A stretch of DNA of 64,000 bases from Globodera rostochiensis. Its lineage: Eukaryota > Nematoda > Chromadorea > Rhabditida > Heteroderidae. The translations under genes were made by a program, and so were the position numbers. The notes under the pieces were generated by a model that was not told the origin of the DNA, did no database searches, and worked only from the letters and a program-made list of their open reading frames with translations. This document shows positions 42,934-54,760 of the stretch, piece after piece. Positions within the stretch are counted from its first letter, which is position 1. Each line of letters begins with the position of its first letter. The stretch spans positions 1,368,185-1,432,184 of the forward strand of contig JAEVLN010000018.1 of assembly GCA_018350325.1 (NCBI GenBank), given 5' to 3'.

Positions 42934-43450
42934 GTTTTTACACTGCTTTAAATTAAAATCTTTATTCAATTGTATGCCATAAATTTTTTTGAATTATTTT
43001 AGATTTCTATTTATTTTGTAAGAAGATTTTTCGCTAAAAAAATTTGATTTTACATATATGTTAGGTTTAATTTTATTTGACATTTAGTTTTAAAAAAAAT
43101 TATTAACTCAACCTTTTGATGACTTTTTTTATTTGTAATATTCATTTTTTTAAATTTGCTAGCTTTGTTATAAATGTACCTAACTTTGTCAAATTATAAT
43201 TTGCTAGCTTTGGTATAAATGTAACTTTGTCAATTCATAATTAGAAAACTCAATACTAAATAAAAATTTATTAAACTTTTTTTAATCTATTAGCTTTAAA
43301 TCAATTCTTCTAAATCAGTTATTTTGAAATTATAATTTATTTATATTAAAACTATTTTTAGTTGTTAACAGTGCAAAATAAAACGTTCATATGTAATTTG
43401 TATAAAAAAATATTGGTTAAACCAATTATTTCAATAACATAAAGCACATT

Positions 43451-43537
43451 ATGGCCATTGACGACAAAATTTTGAGCTCAGTTAAAAATTCTATTATTTC
43501 TGGTTTGGAGGAAAGGTTGGCAGAAAAAGTTGATTGA
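43451..43537 (+). CDS. short ORF, possible first exon
   Basis: ATG, then AIDDKILSSVKNSIISGLEE, RLAEKVD and tga. It is an amphipathic helix in style. The same frame resumes after the single tga and stays open through 43729, so a read-through, a small intron or a point mutation could link it to the next exon. Confidence 0.35.
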   Translation: MAIDDKILSSVKNSIISGLEERLAEKVD

Positions 43538-43668
43538 AGACATTTTTTGCATTTTTTTCATCTTAAATTGTCACGATTTATATTTAACTTTCAATTTCCC
43601 GTATTATTAATTTTTTGTCACCATCGTGAAATCTTCTGGCGAACTGGCGGCTTCCGCGTCTATTGCAG

Positions 43669-43725
43669 ATCCTTTGATGATTTCCCCGTGCACAAAGTCA
43701 TTCGAGCTCTGGGTTTAACCTTTAG
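43669..43725 (+). CDS. internal exon candidate with strong borders
   Basis: Acceptor gcgtctattgcag| and perfect donor ttag|gtaagg enclose SFDDFPVHKVIRALGLTF. The frame is open upstream too (REIFWRTGGFRVYCR from 43627), so the exon may start earlier. Unrecognised protein. Confidence 0.45.
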
Positions 43726-43729
43726 GTAA

Positions 43730-44660
43730 GGACCTACATTTTTATAAATTGTTAACGTATTATTTAAATTTATAAGGTATGTTCAAGATAAATAAAATTT
43801 TGATTTATTTGAGAATGGACAAAATGATTTGCCATTTTTCGCCTGCATTTACACAACTTGCAATTTTTAGGTTTAATTCTGATACTAGCTTTCTCACTCA
43901 ACGTTTAGTCAGTTCGTTGATTAAAAAATATTCTTTTTTTATGTCTTTGATTATTAATGTTCTTAAAATCTTTATCCACTTTAATTTGTTTTTTGATATT
44001 TTTTTTCTTAATGAAAACAAATGGTTTTTACTCTTTTCCAATAGTATATTTGTGCATTAATGATTTCAATCGTTAGTTATCCATTTTTTTCTTTTTCTGA
44101 GAAATTAAATTTTTATTATGGTTATTATTATTTAATTTTTTATACCCTTGCAAAGCTGAAGAAAGTTAGCCAGTAAAAATAAATAAATTAATGATAGGTT
44201 GAAATATTTTATTAGAGCAATTTCGAATATTTAAATTTAAACTTTTAATTAATGTTCGGTGGAAATTATCGCATACTTTGCTGATTAGATTAAAGTCATA
44301 GCGCAAAACTTTAAATTCCATTAAAATGAATTGTTTAATTATATTATTATATTAGATTTTATTTCATTTGTTAGGTTATAATTATCATAGAGTGAGTGAG
44401 TCGAAATTTCGTAAATTAAATGTAAAGTGATATTTCTATGCATGCCATTATAGATTTAGATGGTGGAGGTTTTTTTGGAAGTCCTTAAATTATTTCGAAT
44501 GAATTAAAATTTAGATATACTTTTTATTAGTTTTGTTGATTTTTTATTTTATTTTAAGCGCTGAATTTATGAAAAAAGTCACTCAAAAGCATAATTTTCG
44601 ATGTAGTAGTTACAAAGAAAATATAAATAAACTAAATTATTATTGTATTTTTATAACCCA
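43730..44660. other. AT-rich DNA, no supported gene
   Basis: The AT-rich ORF 43779-44060 has chance composition. No exon with borders seen. Confidence 0.4.
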
Positions 44661-44665
44661 TATAG

Positions 44666-44770
44666 GTAGGTATGCCTCGGTCGCTGCGGAAAATACTGGT
44701 TAAACGGTGGTGTTGTGCCACAAACATGTGCGTCATGCCATATCTCCCAAATGAGTGGTGTTTGCTATAA
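44666..44770 (+). CDS. terminal exon candidate, Cys-rich alternative frame
   Basis: After cccatatag| one frame reads VGMPRSLRKILVKRWCCATN then MCVMPYLPNEWCLL and stops. A second reads CLGRCGKYWLNGGVVPQTCA then SCHISQMSGVC, with six Cys in 34 residues as in small secreted modules. The frame is undecided. Confidence 0.4.
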   Translation, partial: VGMPRSLRKILVKRWCCATNMCVMPYLPNEWCLL

Positions 44771-44980
44771 TACAAGCCATAATTATTGTTTTTTTATTAT
44801 ATTATTTGTAGAAAAATTTCTTATCATTTCTTATAAAATGGGCAGTTGGGTCTCCCAATTGAAGGCTTTTCCATAATGTTAATTTGAAAGGCTATACATT
44901 AATTTCGACATTTTTTATGGCCTTTGTCATGTTTAGCCTTTTTATTTATTTTTAATTTAATCAAACGTTATTGTTTTGTA

Positions 44981-45346
44981 TAGTGTTCGGCAAATGGGGT
45001 TTTTCGGTATTCGGTATCGGTATTTCGGTATAATACCGATACCGAAAAAAAACCGAAATCTCACAATTTTTTCGGTATCGGTATTTCGGTAAAATACCGA
45101 TAAAAAATACCGCGGTAATACCGAAAAATACCGCGGTAATACCGAAAAATACCGAAAATACCGCGGTATTCCAGTCAGAGATATCTTGGTCGGTATTCGG
45201 TATCGGTATTTCGGTATAATACCGATACCGAAAAAAACCGAAATCCCAAAATTTCTTCGGTCGGTATACCGAATCGGTAATACCGAAAAAAATACCGCGG
45301 TAATACCGAAAAATACCGCGGTAATACCGTACCGTGCCGAACACTA
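44981..45346. mobile_element. hAT-like non-autonomous element 2 (366 bp)
   Basis: Perfect 12-bp inverted repeats (tagtgttcggca) and an 8-bp target duplication (gttttgta at 44973-44980 and 45347-45354). The interior is almost entirely repeats of taccgaaaaataccgcgg and ggtatcggtatttcggtat, which form many alternative hairpins. The minus ORFs here are repeat artefacts. Confidence 0.9.
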
Positions 45347-45354
45347 GTTTTGTA

Positions 45355-46915
45355 TAATTTAAGCAAAGGGTTGATTATATAAATAAATAATAACCAAGTA
45401 AGCCGCTCGAACTTTAAAACCCGATTACTATACAAATTGTTACATAATGGTATTTTTATGTAAATTTTTCCATGCCAACTTTTCCAGTTTTTTAATCATG
45501 CTTTTCTTTTATCCATAAGTTATAAATTACTTTTCATATATTTGTTTGTATTTACCCAGCTAGGATTTTTCAATGGAAGTAATCGTCCTCATCGCACTAG
45601 TCAAAGAATGTATTTTAAGATAGATTTTTAAAATATCAGCAGACTTAAGATATTTTTTTATTTAGCTGTGTTTTTTATTTATAAGCACGTACTCGCGAAG
45701 TGACCTCCACTTGTTTAATTATTTTTGTTGGTCCGTTGTGAGGCCACCATGCACAGAATCAATGCTAAAACAAAAATGCATTGAATAGATCAAATTAGCA
45801 TCTTTATTTTTAAAATAGTAATTATGTATTAATTAATTTTATTGTTATGTTTATAGTGGCATCAATGGAATGTTTTATTTTTTATAGGTAATCTATGCTT
45901 TTTGTTAGTATTTGATATTTTATTTATTTTACATATAAGTGTTAAATTATCCAGTCGCGTGAATTGAGAATTCTTTGTGAAAAAATTATTTGTTTGAATA
46001 TTTTTTATAATGTTTAACTTTAAAGCTTGTTGTGTTTTCATTAATGCCAAATTTTTATTTTCTTTTAGTGTGCTTGATATTTCAATATAATTATTTCGTT
46101 TGGTATCTCTTTTTTATTTTTAAAAAAAATGTTTGGTTTCTGGTTTTTCGTAATTCCGGCTTAGTGTCGAGAAAGCTTTTTTGCATCACGCTAAATAACT
46201 AATTAGTAAATAATTATAGAATTAAATAAACTATTTTTATTTAAAAAGATTTGTGATGATTTCGACGTATTAATCTCTTTTATACATAATTAGGTAAAAA
46301 TTAGATCGTGGAAACGGGGGGGTCGTTCATTTTTTTTAATGTCGAAATTTGTTGAGGCAATAATTTTATTTTTCCGCATTTTTTAATGGGATTTTACTTT
46401 GTCCCGTTTTTTAAGTTACTTATTTTCTTTATATGTTTTTATCGCATTTTAAGGATGATTTTACTTTTAACACACTTTCAAACTTTTTTTATTTATTTTT
46501 TTATTCGATTGTTAATACAAAACCATCAACAAAATGCCAAATGTCTTCTGCTTTTATGTATTTTTTTTCAAAACAGCTTCTTCCGACTGGTTTTTACACA
46601 TCGTGTTTCATTCAACCCCCGGCAGTGTGGCTCAGAAACAGCTTTATTTTGTATTAATTAATTAAAAAACTTTTAAAAATATATATCTAATATTATGTAA
46701 ATTTATTTTCATTGTTATTTATTTATTTAATTGTTTTTTTGAACGAATTTCGTTATTCTGTTTTTATTTAGTGTAAAATCTCAACAAAAGAAATATAAAA
46801 TTAAAAAATAATTTTTCCTTTTTATTATTGAAATTTAGATTTATATTGTTAATCTTGAATATGATGCTTTCGCTTTCAGAAATTTGTAATTTTTTTTTGT
46901 AGTTTGCTTAAAACA
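45355..46915. other. AT-rich DNA, no supported gene
   Basis: No convincing island. The ORFs 45862-46050, 46386-46661 and 46433-46657 have AT-rich chance composition. Confidence 0.4.
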
Positions 46916-46925
46916 AGTGCGCCTC

Positions 46926-46970
46926 ATGGCACTATTTGAGTCGTTAATCGAAGCGGTGTCGAGTGTAAAA
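46926..46970 (+). CDS. first-exon candidate
   Basis: ATG reading MALFESLIEAVSSVK ends at a gtatgt donor. The upstream context (aaaacaagtgcgcctc) resembles that before the short ORFs at 18857 and 48577. Confidence 0.35.
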
Positions 46971-47157
46971 GTATGTAACTAAACTTCAATTTTGGATTAT
47001 TTTTTATTAATTTTTTATGAAAAATAAATTTCTTATTATATTTATAAAAGAATTATTTTTCTCATCATTGAGTAAATATTTAAATATATAGGTAAATGGA
47101 ATACCGAATGCCAAAAAGTATTGAATAATTTTTATTATATTTTCAATTGCAAACATT

Positions 47158-47500
47158 CTGTGAGCGTCCCTTTAAATAATGTTTTGATACGGAGATTTTT
47201 GGATTTCGACTAATTGATCATTTTTTCCAATGCTTTTCCAAATCCTTTGTCATTCTTGCGCTTGTCTTTTTTGAAAAAATGCTATTGTTTTTTAGATTTT
47301 TGATCCAAATAATTTTTGTAATTTTTATTGAACTTTTAAATTTTTCATTTGGAAAATGCATCGATTAAAAACTGGTAATTTAAGAAGTAGATTTTTTATC
47401 AATTATTTTTTGCTGCTCATTATCTTCTGTTGATATCAGTTTGTTTCAAAAATTGACTGGTTAATTCATATGATTATTGTTTACTTTATGATTTTTGGCA
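47158..47500. repeat. inverted paralog of 4080-4420
   Basis: Runs directly into the RING-bearing repeat at 47500, as 4080 adjoins the TIR element copy A, so the two were probably duplicated together. Confidence 0.6.
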
Positions 47501-48298
47501 GAAACCAATGCCCTGATAAAATCCAAAAATTCCATCAGAATTGGTGAATAGGCGAATATTAAATATTGACCAGCCAGCCTTTATTTAATTTATTTTTGCT
47601 AATAATAAAGCACTTTTTTCATTCTTATCTGTTGACTTGATTTTTTTAATAGTTTGACAGATTTTCTAATTTCCTTTTTAATTAATTTTTTTATTAGTTC
47701 GCTTTTCCATTTTTTTTTGATAGTTTGTTAATTAGCGTTTGTCTTTTATTTTTTTTAATTATATAGAATCTAAAAAGTTATCAAATTATTAATCTAACTA
47801 TTTTAATCTAAATTAGAATTGTTTTGAAATTTTACAATCTTTTTGTTGAAATAAAGGCGCTGCACCTCGAAGTTGTTCGTCCTGCAGAATGGACACAGCC
47901 CTAACTGTTTTGCTTAAACTGTCTTGCACAAGCTTCACAGAACATATGTCCGCAGGGTTTCAACGCGTACATAAAGGGTAAAATCTAAATTACATCGTTT
48001 ATTTTATAACTAATAGATTCTTGGTTTTTATAAATGCTTATAAATTGGAAAATATTTGACTTTTTTTGATTTTTATACAGAGCATGAATTAACGTCTTAT
48101 TTGTTAGAATTTTATATATTTTGTCAATAAATGTATGAGAGTATGATTTCACTCTTACAGTGTCCATTTTCTTAATAAATGTATCTGCATCGCTTCATTA
48201 TTTTATTGTCTATTTATTTAGTTGTTTCCAAATTAAATTATTTATAGAATTTTCGCCGTATTTAGAAATAAGTTAGTTATTAATAAATTAATTATTTG
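47500..48298. repeat. third copy of RING-bearing repeat
   Basis: Matches about 1410-2040 with roughly 5-10% divergence by eye, then differs before joining the block at 48299. The RING exon lies at about 47851-47984. Confidence 0.65.
47851..47984 (-). pseudogene. RING-finger exon inside repeat, copy 3
   Basis: Same CGHMFCEACARQF and CPFCRTNNF pieces out of frame. The connecting stretch differs in bases from copies 1-2 (with tag where they have taa) but has exactly the same length, so the break is ancestral to the family. Confidence 0.6.
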
Positions 48299-49475
48299 GT
48301 CAAATTAGTTCAACGGATGGTAGAAAGTGCACTTCATCTTCATTTCGATTAAAATAAAAATACATTTATAAATTAATTGTTATCTCAATTAGATAAGTTA
48401 TCAATTTATTTTAACTTTTTTAAAATTTATTATACGAAGTTCAATAATCGCCTATTTTGTTTATGTTAAATCTCAACGTAAATAATTAAATGTTTCCTTT
48501 TTATGTTTGATTATAAATTTGATAATTATGATCTTGAATATGTCGCTTTAGCTTTTTTTTGCTGTTCTTTGTTTAAATGAGTGCGCGACATAACAGTAAA
48601 CGATTTAATCGTTTTTTTAATGCTGTGTGCAAAGTAATGCACCGCAACACAGATGTTGAATGGTTCAAAGTTGACGCTAAAACAAAATCTATGTAAATTT
48701 ATTTGTTTTATTAAAAATATTAATGGAGGCCATGGTATTAAATTTGGTTTGATCTACTACGAATTACTGAATGATTGTGTTAAATATTTTGGTAATTTTA
48801 CCATGACAATTTTTAAATTTTTAATTCTTTGTGCATTTTACAATTCATAAACTACTCATTAATCAATGTTAAAGTCGCAATTTTTGACAAGAGCTCTTCC
48901 AATTTTGTTGATAGTATTTTGCTTTTGGTAATGAATTTATTTTTAACATATCGTGAATCACTAATTATTGAATTGATTTGATTGGTGGCCATGTTTTAAG
49001 ATAAATAATCTTGTTATTTATTGTATATGTAAATAAAGTTATTGGTGAATTGGTTGGGTCGTAGGTTTACGTAAACAAAACACATGCGTGTCCCACAAGA
49101 ACTTATAAAACAAAGACATTCGGTCGGTCGCCAACGCCTTTTTTTTGCTGCTTTTTATCACAATTTTTTGCGTTAATTAATTTATTTATTTTCTCACATT
49201 TTATTTGTTATTTAATTAAATCCTGTTTATGAGCACTCATTCCTCCGTTTGACTAGATTTCTTCTTTTAATATGTTTATAAACAAAATGAAATTTAATAA
49301 TTTTGATTTAAAAAAGCCATTCGCAATCATCATTTTACTTTTACACCCTCAAACATGTTTGAAATTTAAAGTAGATATCTTTATTATTTTACAACTAAAT
49401 TATCAGTTAGGAACCATTTGTTTGATTGAAATTTTGTTTGCTAATTTTAGCTTAACTTACTTTAAATGATTTTAT
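48299..49475. repeat. paralog of 18572-19575 plus 20966-21040
   Basis: High similarity, with an extra ~110 bp here (about 49035-49150, containing the frame MRVPQELIKQRHSVGRQRLF) and lacking the 1.4-kb insertion at 19576. The gcttttttttgctgctttttat tail near 49140 recurs at 61200. Confidence 0.65.
48577..48696 (+). CDS. short ORF, paralog of 18857
   Basis: 39 residues. It differs from the first copy at two positions (Ile to Phe, Arg to His), with no indels and no synonymous change. See the entry at 18857. Confidence 0.4.
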   Translation: MSARHNSKRFNRFFNAVCKVMHRNTDVEWFKVDAKTKSM

Positions 49476-49979
49476 ATATTTGATTATTTTTAGCAAATAA
49501 ACATAACCATAAGTCGTGACAGTTATTTAGAAATGAATTAGATTTGTTAGCAGATTTCCTTTTGTAGCAGCTCTTGGGCTGTTATGTAATAAAATAAAAT
49601 ATTTATTTAAATTTCATTATTAAATTTCCATCGATTTATCTCTTGGCATTGTTTGATTTTAATGGGATTTTAATTGAAATACTTTTAAAAATCTTACTTG
49701 TTTGGCATTTTATATTAGTATTAATTTCATAGTTGTTTGAATAATAACAAGAGACGCCACTAAAGAACATATTTAAACAAAAATAGAAATAAGTTTAAAT
49801 TTCAAAACCATGAGGAAATTGTTTATTCATTTTATGCTCTTTATAGCAACACGCTTTTGAAAAGCAGTAAGGGCATTTCTCGGGATTGAGTGAAATTGTG
49901 ACGTGATTACTTAATTAAACACTAAGCATATGTTCGGCAATTTTACTTGGGCAAAAAGCTTTTTATTTATTTATTTTTA

Positions 49980-50110
49980 TATTAAGCCTTAATAATTTTT
50001 TTTATAAATTAAGTTCATTGTTTAATGTCGGATTAAAATTCGATCTTTGATTTGTAAAAAAATATTAATCTATCTTTTGTTATACAAAATCAAATATTTT
50101 ATTAGGATGG
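49980..50110. repeat. paralog of 62340-62530
   Basis: ttgttatacaaaatcaaa...ttttgaaaacattaattttttattgtttatta in both, with an extra ~30 bp at 62390 in the other copy. Confidence 0.6.
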
Positions 50111-50159
50111 TTTTGAAAACATTAATTTTTTATTGTTTATTAATCCAGCTGAAGCGTGT

Positions 50160-50742
50160 CCAATGTTCTTTGACAATTTAACATGTTTTTTTGTAGAATA
50201 GGGGATCATAAGAGAAGCCCAAAAATAGCATTCATTTTGAAAAATTTTAGAAATAAAGCTTAGTTCATATATATCCATATTTTGGCTTTTTTGAGAATAA
50301 ATCCATATTTGGTCATTTTTCCATAATAAATCCATATTTTGCAAAAAAATTAAAAAATTTGGACTTTTTCCGAAAACTTCTTAAGAAATATGCATATTAA
50401 AAACAAATAATATACCCCTAAAAATCAAAAAAATTTTCGAACAAAAATGCACAACTAAAAAGTGACTTTTCTTTGACCAAAAATCCACCCCGAAAGATTG
50501 ACATTTTCCCTGAAAAATTTTTTATTTATATTTTTCAAAAACAAATGAAAAATAGTACATTTTCTATTCTGAGAGAAAAATTAATAAAAATTATGCATTT
50601 TGAAGGGTTTTACGCCTAAATTGACTGGTGTCAGTTATCGCACATTTTTTAGTCCATATTTTGGCACTTTTTGGGGTTTTTCGTCTATTTTTGGGGTTTT
50701 AATCCATATTTCGTTTTTAGTCCATATAAATCCCATCTCTAC
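50160..50742. mobile_element. candidate miniature element with ATCCATATTT repeats
   Basis: Multiple aaatccatatttt units in the left and tagtccatat units in the right suggest a non-autonomous transposon. A related run is at 56500-56580. Ends and target duplication are not clear. Confidence 0.4.
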
Positions 50743-50809
50743 CTATCATCAATCCATCGGTCCACATTCCGTATAATTTTTAAAAATTTAAAAAATTTTT
50801 TTATTTACT

Positions 50810-51145
50810 ATTTTCATATCTTCCATTGAGATCAAGAATGTTCGTTGTTTATACTGTTGAATCTCAAAAAACTTCATAGTGAGGGGGGGGGGATCGCTGG
50901 CAAGAAATTTTTTAATTGCTTTTGTTGAGATTCGTAACTATAATTTCAAAATATTCGTTAATTAATTTTTTCGCTAACCTTTTTAATTAAAGTTTTTTTA
51001 TAAGTTGGAATATCCGACGGTGCCGAAAGGCGCCGCTGTAAAATTATTTAGAAAAAAGTCCAAAAATTCTTAAAAACAATATACTGGTTTTTTGCTATTG
51101 AAAAATTTACACTTCAAAAAGTATTTTTTTAATTGATTTTCATTA
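50810..51145. repeat. solo end of the TIR element family
   Basis: Reverse complement of 3665-3990: tcttccattgagatcaagaa, G tract, gatcgctggcaagaaat, gacggtgccgaaaggcgccg, then aaaaagtccaaaaattctt. It is interrupted by about 100 bp at 50920-51005 and defines the outer part of the terminal repeat. Confidence 0.6.
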
Positions 51146-51289
51146 GTTGTAATTTTAGATCGCTTAACAGAAAAAAGGGTTAAAACGATTCGATTTCGGC
51201 TCATGTGCCTTTTTTCATTATGGAATGGACGCCAACTATTCGATGTTAAGATGAATAAAAATGAATGAATGGGCGGAGAAAGGTCAGTG

Positions 51290-51620
51290 CACAGGCCCTG
51301 CACCAATCGAAGTAGGAGAGCAGAGAAATAGGGTGAAGAGAACGAAAAAAAACCTGTGGGTAGAGAAAGAGACAAATGATGAGTGGAGGGGGAAGAGAAA
51401 GCAAAAAAGATGAGAGCAGAGAATAGGGAAAAGTGAAAGAAAAATATAGCCTTGGTCAGAGAAAGAGACAAATGATGAGTGGAGGGTGAAGAGAAAGCAA
51501 AAAAGATGAGAGCAGAGAATAGGGAAAAGTGAAAGAAAAATATAGCTTTGGTCAGAGAAAGAGAGAAACGAAAGCAAAATGGTGAGGGCAGAGCAAGAGA
51601 GAAAAGATGAGAACAGCAAA
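51290..51620 (+). repeat. purine-rich ~114-bp tandem repeat
   Basis: Units containing gagacaaatgatgagtggag and agcaaaaaagatgagagcag repeat at about 51362, 51476 and partly 51590. Single related units occur at 1215-1330 and 18070. The 204-codon minus ORF (51070-51684) is just the complement (Ser/Phe/Leu repeats). Confidence 0.75.
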
Positions 51621-52436
51621 AGAAGGGGAAGGGAGAACGGGGATGCCAACTCACTCGAGAAAATATGGCAACCGGCTCTGGCATTTCATGTCATCGAGGG
51701 GTCAAAAACATGGCATTTTTATTGCAAGTTTTCCTTTAGGAACCGATTTTCGTGTAACTTTTCATTCTCTTCATTATAGTTTTCTTGATATCGTTTAAAT
51801 AGATCCTCTGAAAGAGTTCGATTTTTCAACTTTTTTTTTAGTCGAGGGAGCGGGCGGGTCGGCTGTTTTGCCCATTTGCCATTTTTTGATATAAATTGCC
51901 CCGAATTTATCCATTTCGAAATTTTTAAACTTGCATTTTTATGTTTTACCTCCGTCCCCATTTATTACTTTCAGACATTATTGTTTTAGCCTTCTAATCA
52001 GATGCGTTTTTGCATGAAGTTCGATCGATCAAAAATTCTCAGCGAAACTGCTAATGTTATGTGGGAAAACCTTTTATACATAAATTTTGATATTCAAGAT
52101 TATCATAGATGAGATGATATATAAAATAAGCCATATTGTTGATCATCAGGTTATATGACCATGGATTTGATATTAAAAATTATTGGACGGACAGTTGTGA
52201 CTCGGCTTTCTTGGTTACCAAATGTTTGGGAAAAGTTCTGCAGTATTGGCACTAAAAATACACTCGCAATAAATTACATTTTTAATAAATAAAATTATTT
52301 TTTTCAAAATTTGCGGATTTCTGGTCTTTGAGATACTTGTGGACTTTTTGTAGTTTTTGATGACAACAAAAAAACATTTTTTAAAACAAATATCGCTATA
52401 ATCTTCAAAAAAAACTTAAAAAAATGACTTTTTTTA

Positions 52437-52740
52437 AAATTTTGGTTGCCAATGTCTTAACCAAGACTCCCAAATCTGAGGTTCTATTCTCATTTTGTGG
52501 TTTTTTGGAAGGACAATGCGGGGTTTTTGTGTGTTTTCAAAAGTTCGGGAGTTTTTTTTAATGCAAAACATCACATTCCTTCCAATTCTGGTTGGAAATC
52601 TCTTAACAGACGGAGTCAACATTTCAAAATTTTCTCGGTGGCGCCTTATCGGCACCGACGAGACCCCCCTCCCCCACCTTTTCCCTAAATTTTTGAAAAA
52701 TCGCGCGAAAAAAAGATAAAAAATCAGCAAAATTCATAAT
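52437..52740. repeat. palindrome-family copy with conserved flank
   Basis: Contains ttctcggtggcgccttatcg...caccgacg at 52630-52660, preceded by the usual aaatctcttaacagacggag and followed by a C-rich run. The ORFs on both strands are artefacts of this repeat. Confidence 0.6.
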
Positions 52741-53128
52741 TTTGCTAAAATTTTGATGAAATTTCTTAGCAACTATTCTTAAAAATGAAATTATTTAAAA
52801 TAAATTTTGAATGTAACTATTGTTGACCAACCAAGTTAAAGCATATCAGACCAATCGACATGTAAATTCTCATTTGTCAGCGAAATTGACGCATTTTAAT
52901 TTTAATATATTATTCTCATATATACTCTCAAAGAAACGTTGCTTTAAAGAATTTAGCAAAAATTCTGATTGAATATTTTTATAAAGGTGAATGCATTAGA
53001 TCGGAATTGAATTATTTTGGGTATCAAGAATTCCAAATCTTACAGGTTGTAGTTCTGTGTTTTCTCGTTTAAAATCCTGATTGCAAAAATTTGGTAGATA
53101 AGAATCTTATCGTTAAATCGAGAATGCT

Positions 53129-53403
53129 TTGCTTTTGGTACAACAAAGTTTTGTTAACTTTTTTCATTCCGCTTATACCGAAGTGTTTTCAGACGCAATA
53201 CTTTCAGATAAAAATTCTTATCTTATTTTATTGTTTCAATTGAATTTAGTGGGCACTAATCAAATAAATTGTTGCGGCAATGAACAATTTGAAATTAGCT
53301 CAAATGATGTTTGGGCAAATTTATACCAAAAAGGAGCATTGGATGTGAGCGAAATGTCTGAAGAATTGATTTGTGAATTGAGTCATAACGATGTGATAAT
53401 TGA
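53129..53403 (+). CDS. unrecognised open frame cut by a hAT tip
   Basis: About 90 codons: FHSAYTEVFSDAILSDKNSY then LILLFQLNLVGTNQINCCGN, DVWANLYQKGALDVSEMSEE and LICELSHNDV. Acidic, with coding-like amino-acid mix despite AT-rich codons. It ends where a hAT tip (tagtgttcggca) begins at 53404, so the reading frame was probably truncated by insertion. No family recognised. Confidence 0.4.
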
Positions 53404-53470
53404 TAGTGTTCGGCACGGTACGGTATTACCGCGGTTTTTTTCGGTGACTCGGTAAACCGAAAAACAGCCA
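53404..53470 (+). mobile_element. fragment of hAT-like element 2 family
   Basis: Begins tagtgttcggcacggtacgg and continues with ggtattaccgcggtt as in 44981-45346, but no matching right end follows, so it is truncated. Confidence 0.65.
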
Positions 53471-53628
53471 AAAGTTGATTGGACATCGGCATACGCCACA
53501 TTAAAACTTTAAAAGCAATAACAAAGGGAAGGGGCAAAAAGAAATGGAAATTGGGCGGAGGGGGGGGGGGGGGACAAAAAAACAGAAGAAGAGAAAGTAA
53601 CTGATCGATGGTCACTCTCTGTGTGCAT

Positions 53629-53732
53629 CAGGGATGGGAATCGCGCCGAAAAAAAAGCGAACGGCGATCTGCCCAAAAAAGGCGATAATTGCGATCAAGA
53701 TCGCGCGATCGCGATCACGATTCCCATCCCTG
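53629..53732. mobile_element. 104-bp miniature inverted-repeat element
   Basis: Inverted tips cagggatgggaatcg enclose gcgatc/gcgcgatcgcgatc-rich DNA. The flanking octamers (gtgtgcat, ttgaacat) agree at 5 of 8 places, so the target duplication is eroded or absent. hAT-like by its tips. Confidence 0.65.
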
Positions 53733-53975
53733 TTGAACATCCCCGCGGGGAAAACGGAACGCCTGCCCAAAGGTGCCCGGAGTCCGTCCCATTGTGTCGT
53801 GGCACTTCTTCCCGGTGGCCTGTCACCGATAAACTATGACACCCCGTCCGCTGCGGGAGTCATCGCCCGGGTGGCGTACGGTATAATGAAAGCTCACTTT
53901 GCAAAAATCCAAAACAACTTAACGCCATTTGCTTTATTGAGCAGCAAACAATGCCAAACAATAAATGGACAATAA
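53733..53975 (+). CDS. G+C-rich ORF of unknown, possibly foreign, origin
   Basis: The frame is open from 53634 through the miniature element, but the meaningful part starts about 53733: NIPAGKTERLPKGARSPSHC then VVALLPGGLSPINYDTPSAA and GVIARVAYGIMKAHF, then an AT-rich tail. 53740-53880 is about 60% G+C, the richest stretch outside the LTR element, which suggests a recent arrival or an exon of a highly expressed gene. I cannot identify the protein. Confidence 0.4.
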   Translation: MNIPAGKTERLPKGARSPSHCVVALLPGGLSPINYDTPSAAGVIARVAYGIMKAHFAKIQNNLTPFALLSSKQCQTINGQ

Positions 53976-54760
53976 TTTGAATTGCATTGAATTTGTCTAC
54001 GGAAGAGGTTAGTTCTCTGGTCAATTCAAAGAATTTTATATCATTTCTTTCTTTTGGATTACGCCAATAGCCCGAAAATTTGTTATTTTCCCCGCCCTTA
54101 CTTTTTTTCTTTCTTTTTTCTGTATTTATTGTTCAGTAAATTGAGCACAAATCAAATGTTGCAAATTTGCGACGAATAAAATTCTATGAAAATAAGAGAT
54201 GAGAATTAAAATTCCTAAATGAACTGTGTTATAGGACTGACAAAATTCTATCTAGCTTTGGAGTTACATAAAAGTTTTACCTTTAAATGCTAAATTTTTA
54301 GTTTCTATTGTCAATCAGTGCATCATAACATATGTATTTTCGCACAATTTTTAGAATAAAAATATTTTTTTCAAAGACTTTGTGGGCAACCCCCCTAGGT
54401 TTTTAAAAATGTGAACCGGTTCAAAACCCTGGATATTCATTATTCAAAAAATGTTGCTACAGCGCTTTGCAATTTGTCTTGCCTAAAAGTTGCATTTTTT
54501 GTTATTATTTTTAAATCCTGTGCTAAAACATTGGGGGTTGATTAATTAATTTTTTTATTTCTTAGCCGACTCCGTTAAATGGCTCTGATTTATAATTAAA
54601 ATTTCACTTATTATCCAAGTTGTATACATCTTTGAGTTTTTAATTTAATTAACTAACTTTTAATATCGTAAATTTGTTTTTATTTAGTTATTAAAATTTT
54701 TATAGACCATTGTTTAATCACTTTTTATTTATCTAAAATTCAAATTTTCTTAGTTATTAA

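Noticed and set aside
43547..43729. Single 60-codon gene starting near 43547
   Set aside because: Its first third is AT-rich chance sequence; only the part after about 43627 or 43669 looks exonic.
44961..45435. Minus ORFs rich in RYRYYTEIPIPNT-type repeats
   Set aside because: They are translations of the TACCG repeats in hAT-like element 2.
51070..51684. 204-codon minus-strand ORF with Ser/Phe/Leu repeats
   Set aside because: It is the complement of a purine-rich 114-bp tandem repeat; removal of A/G-only stops leaves it open. There is no domain and its tail is transposon sequence.
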